In this document: piece by piece, positions 51,559 through 59,120 of the stretch
Position numbering within the stretch: the first letter of the stretch is position 1
Layout of the letters: the number at the start of each line of letters is the position of its first letter
From: Gemmatimonadota bacterium
Lineage (GTDB): Bacteria > Gemmatimonadota > Gemmatimonadetes > Longimicrobiales > Gaopeijiaceae
Direction of reading: 5' to 3'
Assembly (NCBI GenBank): GCA_002724575.1
Contig: PBPC01000057.1
Coordinates: 1 to 64,000 of the forward strand
DNA: 64,000 nucleotides
Made by a program: the position numbers and the translations under genes
The notes under the pieces: generated by a model
The model's input: the letters and a program-made list of their open reading frames with translations, nothing else
Database searches by the model: none
What the model was told of the DNA's origin: nothing

Positions 51559-52547
51559 TTTGTTGCCGTACTCCGCCTCAAGAGGACAAGGAAAAATGGA
51601 ACCCCTATAAACGCTGTGATGACACCGATTGGGATTTCGATCGGTGGAATAATCAGCCGAGCAACAAAATCCGCTCCTATTAGAAAGGTTGCGCCTCCGA
51701 GGAATGAAAGTGGCAGGAGTCCACGGTGGTCCGATCCCACCAGGATTCTCAAAGTGTGAGGCACAACCAGCCCAACAAATCCAATTACTCCCGCCACAGA
51801 AACGCTCGCTGCTGTGATCAATGCTGCGACGACTAGAGAAATTCTTTTCACACCCTCCACGTTGGCACCCAGGTAGTATGCTGTTTCTTCTCCGATTGCC
51901 ATCAGGTTCAGTGGCCGAGCCAGAGATATGAGTATAACTGTTGCAGGCATTGTATAAGCTCCTGCGATGACGACCCGATCCCAGTTAGCTCCCGCTAGGC
52001 TGCCCATAGTCCATAGAATGGCACTCTGTACTGTTTGAGCAGGAGAAATCGAGAGAATGAAAGAGATACAGGCCGAGAAAAAAGCAGCTATGACTACACC
52101 TGAAAGCAGAAGGACCCGGACATCCATCGCTCCACCAATTGAGATAGCTACACGAAATACGAGAAAGATCGCCATGAGTGCGCCTGCAAATGCTGCCAGG
52201 GGAAGCGTCCACGAACTGGTTGCAGCAAGTCCCATACTGAGCACCAGCACTGCACCAAATGATGCACCTCCAGAAACCCCGAGTATATAAGGCTCCGCCA
52301 GAGGATTTCGTAACAAAGCCTGGAAAGTTGCGCCTGCTATACCCAGTCCTCCTCCGACAAATGCGGCCAATAAGATCCGGGGTAGTCGAAGGTTAACCAC
52401 AATGTCTCGGTGCGCTTCTTGCCCATTTCCAGTGAGAGCAGCCCAGACTTCAGAAATTAGAAGTGGAACCGAACCAAAGAGTACACCTAGTATTCCGATC
52501 CCAATAAGCGCCATAAATAACAGAGTCGCGAGTTTTGTTTTGCTCAT
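51555..52547 (-). CDS. FecCD/BtuC-type ABC uptake permease
   Basis: 330 residues with about ten helices. LPRILLAAFVGGGLGIAGATFQALLRNPLAEPYILGVSGGASFGAV is the FecCD hallmark, and VIGFVGLVVPHTLRILVGSDHRGLLP contains the coupling loop to the ATPase. ATG overlaps the binding-protein stop (ATGA). Transports a large chelate; corrinoid or siderophore cannot be told apart from sequence. Confidence 0.92.
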   Translation of the reverse strand: MSKTKLATLLFMALIGIGILGVLFGSVPLLISEVWAALTGNGQEAHRDIVVNLRLPRILLAAFVGGGLGIAGATFQALLRNPLAEPYILGVSGGASFGAVLVLSMGLAATSSWTLPLAAFAGALMAIFLVFRVAISIGGAMDVRVLLLSGVVIAAFFSACISFILSISPAQTVQSAILWTMGSLAGANWDRVVIAGAYTMPATVILISLARPLNLMAIGEETAYYLGANVEGVKRISLVVAALITAASVSVAGVIGFVGLVVPHTLRILVGSDHRGLLPLSFLGGATFLIGADFVARLIIPPIEIPIGVITAFIGVPFFLVLLRRSTATK

Positions 52548-53458
52548 CGTACTCGATCGTCGTGTAAGATTGTGGCTATATGTCTGGCGGTTTCTGCGAT
52601 ATCCGGCCCGGGTAACTCTAGAGCATTGCCGATCTCTTCTATACGAGATCCAGGAGTCAGCCTGGGATCGAACTGGGACCTATCCGAAATGAGAACTACA
52701 TCGATCTTTCGGACGCGAAGCTGCTCAGGGCTTACTGAGCCATACAAGAATCCCAAGTCGGAGAAGACATTTCTGCCGCCCGCTAACGTTAGTATCTCGT
52801 CTATATACGAATCGGGACCAGCGACCCACGGTGGAGAGCCTCCCAGAATGTACGCCGCATGGACCTTTGGCTTCTCGGAAGTCCGTCTCTGAAGGTCAGC
52901 CAGATCATTCTTGATGCTCGCTACTATAGAATCGGCTGCAGCCTCGGTACCTGTTGCTTTTCCGAGAAGTCGTACACTTGCATATAGGTCAGTTAGGCGA
53001 TCAGGACGCACGGCTATGTGGGGGATCTCTAGCTCGTCCAAACGAGATTTAGTTTGAGGATCTTGATCGCCAGAAAAACGCACAACTAAGTCTGGTTCGA
53101 GAGCAATAATATCTTCGAGGTTTGGCTCCAATCCCCCACCCACCGACGGGATCTCAAGCACCCAGTTCTCAATGTCAAAATCAGTACGCCCAACAACCCT
53201 ATGAATGGCCCCGAGTGCCCGTAGCGTCTGGGTCGCTGATGGTACGAGTGAAATAATTCTCTGCGCTGGTTCCTCAAGAGCAACTTCCAGGCCAGTTGCG
53301 TCGACCAGAATAATGTTACTGACAGTGCTCCTATTTCTTTCCACTGTGGCAGGGGAAATAGGAGGTTGAAGGCGCAGTTCTAGCCCTTCCCAGACAACGT
53401 TGTCGCAGCCTGTTGCCAGGGTTAAGATCACCGCGATCGCCAGGTGTTGCCTTTGCAT
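52544..53458 (-). CDS. Periplasmic substrate-binding lipoprotein (BtuF-like)
   Basis: 304 residues from the chosen start. MQRQHLAIAVILTLATGC gives a lipoprotein signal, whereas the track's 53545 start would place 29 charged residues before it. The fold signature RIISLVPSATQTLRALGA, VGGGLEPNLEDIIALEPDLVV and AAYILGGSPPWVAGPDSYIDEIL is nearest to BtuF-type cobalamin binders, though heme and siderophore binders look alike. First gene of the operon with the permease and ATPase. No cobalamin riboswitch recognised in its upstream region. Confidence 0.82.
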   Translation of the reverse strand: MQRQHLAIAVILTLATGCDNVVWEGLELRLQPPISPATVERNRSTVSNIILVDATGLEVALEEPAQRIISLVPSATQTLRALGAIHRVVGRTDFDIENWVLEIPSVGGGLEPNLEDIIALEPDLVVRFSGDQDPQTKSRLDELEIPHIAVRPDRLTDLYASVRLLGKATGTEAAADSIVASIKNDLADLQRRTSEKPKVHAAYILGGSPPWVAGPDSYIDEILTLAGGRNVFSDLGFLYGSVSPEQLRVRKIDVVLISDRSQFDPRLTPGSRIEEIGNALELPGPDIAETARHIATILHDDRVR

Positions 53459-53774
53459 GCGGTCGATGGAGTCAGGTATGATTTGGGGCTCCAAAGCTAT
53501 CAATGCCTCCTTTCGAGGCAACCTGATGCGTGGTGCCCTGTTCACTTGGGGTGTTTTTGGCGACCTCGTGCGTAGGTGCCTGAAGTAACATCCCTAAGGA
53601 TGCCATGGACCTAAAGTATGCAAGGTCCTGCAGTAAGCTGCTATTTCAGTTTCCATTTGGAGCCACCTTCGATGTTTACTTAATGGACTTCGAACTAAGC
53701 GAGCTAGTAGTCAACTTGCATGCCTTATTCTACCTAGTCCCTTCTCGGATCCATAAAAGAGGCTTGGCCTCCCA
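53459..53774. other. divergent intergenic region between the BtuF-like gene and the nuclease fusion
   Basis: About 315 bases that should hold two divergent promoters. It contains a perfect hairpin TGCCTC-CTTTC-GAGGCA (53504-53520) with no T-run, and an inverted repeat (listed separately). I checked for cobalamin-riboswitch blocks (GCCACTG and the B12 box) and did not find them. A plus-strand TTGCAT at about 53715 is followed by no good -10. No gene seen. Confidence 0.4.
53607..53628. repeat. short inverted repeat, possible operator
   Basis: GGACCT and AGGTCC are perfect inverted copies separated by 10 bases, a layout that suits a dimeric regulator. It lies about 150 bases before the nuclease fusion and about the same distance from the BtuF-like start. 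Short enough that chance is possible. Confidence 0.3.
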
Positions 53775-56270
53775 GTGATTCTTGCACATCTCTCAGATCT
53801 GCACCTGGGCTTTCGGGCCTACGGGCGTATTGATCGCGGTGTGGATATACGCGAGCGAGATGTCTCCGTGGCATTTGAGCGTGCACTTCAGGCTATAATT
53901 CGAATAAATCCTGACATCGTGGTGGTTTCGGGTGATGTCTTTGATCGTCCAGATCCTCCTGCAAGTGCAGTGGTTGTGCTTGCGCGAGGTCTCGAACTAC
54001 TGCGTTCCTCACTTCCTGAGACACCAGTATTCATGATCGCTGGTCCTAGGGACACACCTAGGCAGCTTGGCAATCCCGGGGCTCTTGCCGTACTGGATAG
54101 TTTTCCGAATGTCGAGGCAGCCACGGATTTAACGCGCTCGATTATCATGGAGCGTCTCAAGCTTCATGCCTGCCTGGTGCCATTCCGGGCTACTGTTCGC
54201 CACCCCGGAGCCTTCCCGGAGCCCGACCCACGAATGAGATGGAATCTTTTGGTACTGCATGGAACTCTTGAAAGGTCCGGAGAGGCAGCAGTACCAGTGG
54301 TTCCCGAGGATTGGAGCTATATAGCCTTGGGAGGACGACACCGCACAGAACAGATAAGCTCAAATGTTCTTTGGGCAGGATCCCTGGAGCGTGTTGCACT
54401 TGATCCTTGGGAGGACGCTGGCGGAGAAAAGGGGTTCTTAACCGTGAACCTGGAGAGCGGAGAGCACCAATTCCACGCTATTCCATCGCGTCCGGTGGCT
54501 GCGTTGGCTCCCGTTAAGGTTATTGCTGGGGATCATAGTAAACTGCGTAGCCGAGTACGTGAGGTTGTCCAAGAGATCCCCGGAGGTATCAAGGGTAAGA
54601 TTGTGCGCCTGAGGCTTGAGGGCGCTTTCCCACAGGATCTCCTAGCCTTACAAGGTGAAGAGCTATCGGATCTGCGGACTTCCGCACTGCATTTGGCCAT
54701 TGAAGCTGGAAAAGAGCCGCGCCATTTCCCATTGGGCTGGTTATGGGAAGATGCGCCTACACTCCTTCGCGTTGCACTAGAAAAAGAACTTGAACGGGAC
54801 GGTCTTCTAGACGATGCAACCAAGGCAGTCATAGAGGAGTCACTGGATCTTGATGTCGTCGATGTACCAAAGGTCCAAGCGGTCGGAGGTATGGATGCAC
54901 TTGATGGTGATATTCCTGGAGTTGGCCGAGTGAGCGCTTCGATACCGGTTGGTTTGACAGCAGTGATCGGTGGTGATGGAAGGTCACGTAAGGCAGTTAA
55001 AGAGCTTTTGATTCAGGCCGGAGGAGGCTCTAGTAACAAGCCTCTGTCGCATTTTTGGGCTTGCACTGATGCAGGAACATTAGATGAGATGTTGTCGACT
55101 GCTTCGTTAGCGATAGCGTTTACCCGTGGGTTGTCCTTTCTAGATGCTGCTCTAAAGAGGCTAGGGTCAGGTGATAAATCTGGGACAGGTTTCAGATTGG
55201 GTGCGCCTGTATTAGAGAGTAATCTTCCAGGATCGACTTCCAGGGACCTTGAGGCCATTACCACAGAATTCCAATTAGCAGAAGAAGATTTCCGGTCACT
55301 TAGGTCAGAGGTGGTTGAGGCCGATGGAGATCTAGAGGCCTCGATGATGGATTGGCTCAGAGAGAGGCAGGACGCAGAGACAACCCTTAATGCCTACCGT
55401 GATCGAGCCCGGCAGCTTCGATCACGCTTACGGCAAATGGAGACGACTGGCCCTAACGCACCTTGTCCACTCTGCGGTCGTGTATTGCAAGGTCATTATG
55501 ATGAGGTCTTGAGGGAGCTAAATGATGAGTGGGAATCAGTGGTCCAAGACGGGATGTGGTGGCGAAGTAGGTGGGAACAATTAGAGCTCAAACCGCAGAA
55601 TCTCCAAGAGCGTGAAGAAAAGGCGCTGAAGCTACATGTCACCCTTGAGGCTCAATCAGAACGTATCGAACTCCTACGAGCTAGGGTTAGCAGCATGCGG
55701 GCAGGCGGTGCCCCAATAGAGAAGGAGGTTGCACGAGATGACCATCAGGGTCAGGTCATGGCAGCTCTCGTGCGGGTACGCATGGCTCGTGAAATTCGCG
55801 CTAGAGACATACTTCTGGATAGAGCTTCTCGTTTTGTCTGCAGGCTCACAGGTGGCCGAATTCTGGCAATCACTGTTCGCAGCGGAGGGGTGCATCTCGA
55901 AGGAGATTATGAGACTTTGCGTTCGGTATCAGAGGAAGATCTTTCTGCAGCAAAATTAGCCATACGCCTAGCTGCTGCATCTTTCATAGCTGCGGGTGAG
56001 GGTCTAGGCTCGCTCTTATTAGAGGAGCCATTTGATCGACTAGACCCCGAGGTCGGAATCCGCAGCCTATTGCTCATGAAAGAACTCGTAAGTGAGGTTC
56101 CTAGGATTATATTGGTGAGTCGAGGTACAACGGTTGGTGCACGCCCTGAACTGTTTGATTGCATCATGGAAATTCGAGAAGAAGGCTCGACTGCTGGTCC
56201 TGCGCTCCGTCCAACTACAGCGGGTCCAGGCAAGTTTATGTTGCAATCTTCAGTTACTCTGAAACACTGA
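53775..56270 (+). CDS. Fused Mre11/SbcD-like nuclease and miniature Rad50/SbcC-like protein with degenerate active sites
   Basis: 831 residues. Residues 1-240 follow the Mre11/SbcD fold: LAHLSDLHLG (Asp8, His10), VVSGDVFDRPDPP (Asp54), LLVLHGTLE (His162) and a capping part (VLWAGSLERVAL ... AIPSRPV). Two motifs are altered: GNHD reads GPRD (91-93) and GHIH reads GGRH (186-189). From about 375 it resembles Rad50/SbcC: a P-loop remnant VIGGDGRSRKA (397-407) lacking the GKS, coiled coil, CPLC zinc hook (Cys564, Cys567), coiled coil, LSAAK in place of LSGGE (723-727), and LLLEEPFDRLDPE in place of a DE-type Walker B (Glu750). Arms are only about 70 residues each. GTG start. No separate sbcC or sbcD is nearby. 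YhaO-YhaN-like ancestry is an alternative. Confidence 0.75.
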   Translation: MILAHLSDLHLGFRAYGRIDRGVDIRERDVSVAFERALQAIIRINPDIVVVSGDVFDRPDPPASAVVVLARGLELLRSSLPETPVFMIAGPRDTPRQLGNPGALAVLDSFPNVEAATDLTRSIIMERLKLHACLVPFRATVRHPGAFPEPDPRMRWNLLVLHGTLERSGEAAVPVVPEDWSYIALGGRHRTEQISSNVLWAGSLERVALDPWEDAGGEKGFLTVNLESGEHQFHAIPSRPVAALAPVKVIAGDHSKLRSRVREVVQEIPGGIKGKIVRLRLEGAFPQDLLALQGEELSDLRTSALHLAIEAGKEPRHFPLGWLWEDAPTLLRVALEKELERDGLLDDATKAVIEESLDLDVVDVPKVQAVGGMDALDGDIPGVGRVSASIPVGLTAVIGGDGRSRKAVKELLIQAGGGSSNKPLSHFWACTDAGTLDEMLSTASLAIAFTRGLSFLDAALKRLGSGDKSGTGFRLGAPVLESNLPGSTSRDLEAITTEFQLAEEDFRSLRSEVVEADGDLEASMMDWLRERQDAETTLNAYRDRARQLRSRLRQMETTGPNAPCPLCGRVLQGHYDEVLRELNDEWESVVQDGMWWRSRWEQLELKPQNLQEREEKALKLHVTLEAQSERIELLRARVSSMRAGGAPIEKEVARDDHQGQVMAALVRVRMAREIRARDILLDRASRFVCRLTGGRILAITVRSGGVHLEGDYETLRSVSEEDLSAAKLAIRLAAASFIAAGEGLGSLLLEEPFDRLDPEVGIRSLLLMKELVSEVPRIILVSRGTTVGARPELFDCIMEIREEGSTAGPALRPTTAGPGKFMLQSSVTLKH

Positions 56271-56402
56271 TCAATCGCTAGCACCATAGGATGGGTAGGC
56301 TTGATAAACTAATCCCTATGTGAGCTTGGGTTATCTCACCTTCGCTGAGTCTGCCTGTACAGGAATCAGTCAATAGTGGTAATCAATGCTTGCATATGGG
56401 TT

Positions 56403-56801
56403 TTACATCTCGTTATCCTCAGGAACTTCCTGCGCGGCGATCGCCTGAACCTCTAGAATACAACCGGGCTTTAGGTCTCCTACAGGCACTACAGCACGCG
56501 CTGGTCGGTGTGTCCCCATGACTTCAGCATATGCTGCGTTTACTGCTGGCCAGTGATCTATATCGGTGACGTAGATTGTCATTTGAAGAGTCTTACTCAA
56601 ACTACTGTTGGCCGCTTCGAGTATCGCACGAACGTTCTCGAGTGCGTTGTGTGTTTGCTCCCTAGGGTTGTCAGGCAGTACCTCAGGATTCTTTGGATCG
56701 AAGGGCAACTGACCGGCAACGTATACGATGCCTTGATGAACTATCGCCTGAGAGTAGTGTCCTGCGGGAGCCGGAGCGTTGGGAGTAGAAATTGTTTGCA
56801 T
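56403..56801 (-). CDS. RidA-family reactive-imine deaminase
   Basis: 132 residues, trimeric chorismate-mutase-like fold. APAPAGHYSQAIVHQGIVYVAGQLP at the N-terminus, the catalytic arginine in HRPARAVVPV and LEVQAIA with the glutamate that holds water are all present. RidA proteins hydrolyse enamine and imine intermediates released by PLP enzymes or amino-acid oxidases. ATG 56801 gives the usual MQTISTPNAP start; the track's 56819 is six residues longer. The neighbouring oxidase, 55 bases upstream on the same strand, is a likely source of such imines. Confidence 0.92.
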   Translation of the reverse strand: MQTISTPNAPAPAGHYSQAIVHQGIVYVAGQLPFDPKNPEVLPDNPREQTHNALENVRAILEAANSSLSKTLQMTIYVTDIDHWPAVNAAYAEVMGTHRPARAVVPVGDLKPGCILEVQAIAAQEVPEDNEM

Positions 56802-56856
56802 GTTGTAGGATGGGCTCAAGAGAGTATGGTCAGCAAGTTAGAGATTAGTGGAGTTC

Positions 56857-58089
56857 TCATTGTCCGGTGTAGCGAGCCTCCTCGGTTGTGAGTGCCCCTG
56901 CTTCCCGCCATGAGAACCTAGCACTCCATTTATTGGGATGATGTTCAACGGCATCGGCGATTATTTCACCAAGTAATGGTGCGAATTTGAAACCATGCCC
57001 ACTACCTCCAGAGGCTACGACTAGCCCCTCTCGATTAGGGTCATGTCCGATCAAAAAGTTTCCATCGAAGGCATCGCAATACATGCATATCCTCCTATAT
57101 ACGATGGGGGCCTGCGATAATGCTGGGATGGATTTTCCTAGGAATTCTCGGGCTCGGATTTCATGATTCACATCAACTGTGCCTCGGGAATCTGGGTGGA
57201 CAGATACCCCTCGTCCGTGATGCGCCACCTTTACACGTCCGTCAGATAGGGCCGGGAATCCATACCATCCACTACTCGCAATATCCGAATTCCAGGGAGG
57301 AAATTTGTCAGCACGGAATAAGTCCGGATTCTCCGGCAAGAAATGGAGCACAGGTTGGCCTGTTGGCGATAGGAGGTCTGTAAGCCAAGGGAGCAAAGTG
57401 GGAGTCCAGGCTCCGGCTGCAACAACCACAATATCACCTGGGATTACATTTCCATCAGTAGTGAGGACACCTGACACGTGGCTGCCTTCGGAATACAGTT
57501 GATCCATATGCCCTGAATAAAATTGGACGCCACTGTCTTTACAGAGCTTAGCGATTTGCTCTACAACCGCTCCACTTTCAACCCAACCTGCGGTTGGGTT
57601 GAAGTATCCATCTGAATATCCAGAAAAATCCCATGCTGGATAATCACTTGATGCCAGATTCATATTCAGACGAGGTATGTCATAGCCTCGCTGTCCTAGG
57701 ATATGGTGGTTTTCGTACTCATACTCCCCGGGTTGCATCTGTCCATGTGAGAGGATCAGGAATCCATCTTCGTGGTAAAGAGGTCTTGGCCAGTCTCTGT
57801 TCCAACGCCTCCAGCCCTCGATTGCCATTTCTCCAAGTTCGTGATAGAAAACGTCCGAACCATAGTCCATTCGTACAACCTTACTAACATCAGTCGAAGA
57901 CGCGTCTTCGTGTGGAGGGCCACCAGGATTAACTATGCTTACTGACCAGCCACGTGAGAGCAGTTCTAGTGCTGCCGTGCAGCCAAAGATGCCACCACCG
58001 ACAATGACTACGCGATTACCTGTTTGAGTATTGGTCACAAGCGATCCGGTAGAGGGTTGGCTAGAATTAAGAGTAATGGGGTAGTTCAA
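56857..58089 (-). CDS. FAD-dependent amino acid oxidase (sarcosine-oxidase/DAO family)
   Basis: 410 residues. FAD-binding GxGxxG in VVIVGGGIFGCTAALELLSRG, then the STDVSKVVRMDYG block and a C-terminal MYCDAFDGNFLIGHDP and ASGGSGHGFKFAPLLGEIIAD, which match monomeric sarcosine-oxidase-type enzymes. The cysteine in RICMYCDAF sits where those enzymes attach FAD covalently. It would oxidise an N-methyl or secondary amino acid to an imine. Substrate not readable. Likely co-transcribed with the RidA gene; the OCD gene diverges 39 bases away. Confidence 0.88.
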   Translation of the reverse strand: MNYPITLNSSQPSTGSLVTNTQTGNRVVIVGGGIFGCTAALELLSRGWSVSIVNPGGPPHEDASSTDVSKVVRMDYGSDVFYHELGEMAIEGWRRWNRDWPRPLYHEDGFLILSHGQMQPGEYEYENHHILGQRGYDIPRLNMNLASSDYPAWDFSGYSDGYFNPTAGWVESGAVVEQIAKLCKDSGVQFYSGHMDQLYSEGSHVSGVLTTDGNVIPGDIVVVAAGAWTPTLLPWLTDLLSPTGQPVLHFLPENPDLFRADKFPPWNSDIASSGWYGFPALSDGRVKVAHHGRGVSVHPDSRGTVDVNHEIRAREFLGKSIPALSQAPIVYRRICMYCDAFDGNFLIGHDPNREGLVVASGGSGHGFKFAPLLGEIIADAVEHHPNKWSARFSWREAGALTTEEARYTGQ

Positions 58090-58128
58090 ACCCTACACTT
58101 TTGTATTCCCTGTTTCCCTAGGTAAGCC

Positions 58129-59097
58129 ATGAGGGTTCGAATCTTATCATCCGATGCCGTGAGATCCACTATCGATATGCCAATGGCTATCGAGGCCATG
58201 AGGGACGCATTTAGTGCTCTTGCAGCGGGTGAGGCAACCGTCCCGGTCCGTGTAGCGTTAGAGACATCTCATGGAGTCAGTCTATTCATGCCTGCGCACT
58301 TGAAAGAGGGGGACTCTGCTGGTGTGAAGATTGTTTCAGTGAATGAGGGTAACACACAGGCGGGCCTCCCATCGATCCATGCCGTAGTGATAGTTCTAGA
58401 TACTCTGACTGGTTGTCCAATTGCCCTTATGGATGGGACGTGGCTGACCGCCCTGCGCACAGGCGCAGTTGGTGGCTTAGCCACAGACCTCTTAGCTAGG
58501 AGTGATTCCACCACTGTAGCGCTTTTTGGAGCCGGCACGCAGGCAAGAACCCAACTGGAAGCCGTTCGGTGTGTGCGAGAGATCAAGAGGGTTCGTGTTG
58601 TCTCTCATAGTGGTACGTCTGCACAGGCTCTAGTAGGTGAACTGAGCGGAATTGAGGCTGTTAGTTTATCAGATCCAGATGAGGCTATAGCTGGAGCAGA
58701 TATCATCATCGCTGCAACCAGCAGTTCAATTCCAGTGTTCGATGGTGCACTCGTAGAGCCTGGCACACATGTGACCGGTATCGGTTCGTTCACTACAGAT
58801 ATGAGAGAAGTTGATGCGATCCTGGTGGAGCGGGCACGAGTTATAGTTGACCAAAAAGAGGCTGCACTTGAGGAGGCTGGAGATATCGTGGGCCCTATTA
58901 GAGATGGCTTATTTGGAGAAGATGTGATTGCTGGAGAAATTGGAGACGTAGTTCTTGGTCGAATTACTGGACGGACAGAACCAGGGGAAATCACCTACTT
59001 CAAATCTGTAGGAAATGCGGTCCAGGATATCGCGGTGGCGGCAAAAGTACTATCGGTTGCTGAGGCAGAAGAACTAGGGGAAATCTTTGATCTATGA
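58129..59097 (+). CDS. Ornithine cyclodeaminase / mu-crystallin family protein
   Basis: 322 residues. DMPMAIEAMRDAFSALAAGEATVPVR, GVKIVSVNEGN and LMDGTWLTALRTGAVGGLATDLLA form the substrate region; FGAGTQARTQLEAV is the NAD(P)-binding loop. Members include ornithine cyclodeaminase, ketimine and pyrroline-2-carboxylate reductases. Given the RidA and DAO neighbours, an imine reductase acting on cyclic imino acids is plausible. ATG chosen as in the track; it is 39 bases from the oxidase start, so a shared regulatory region is likely. Confidence 0.9.
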   Translation: MRVRILSSDAVRSTIDMPMAIEAMRDAFSALAAGEATVPVRVALETSHGVSLFMPAHLKEGDSAGVKIVSVNEGNTQAGLPSIHAVVIVLDTLTGCPIALMDGTWLTALRTGAVGGLATDLLARSDSTTVALFGAGTQARTQLEAVRCVREIKRVRVVSHSGTSAQALVGELSGIEAVSLSDPDEAIAGADIIIAATSSSIPVFDGALVEPGTHVTGIGSFTTDMREVDAILVERARVIVDQKEAALEEAGDIVGPIRDGLFGEDVIAGEIGDVVLGRITGRTEPGEITYFKSVGNAVQDIAVAAKVLSVAEAEELGEIFDL

Positions 59098-59120
59098 ATG
59101 AAGAAAGTTGAGCTGGCTCT

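Noticed and set aside
53459-53774. possible cobalamin riboswitch before the BtuF-like gene
   Set aside because: No GCCACTG element or B12 box on the minus strand; only a small hairpin and an inverted repeat.
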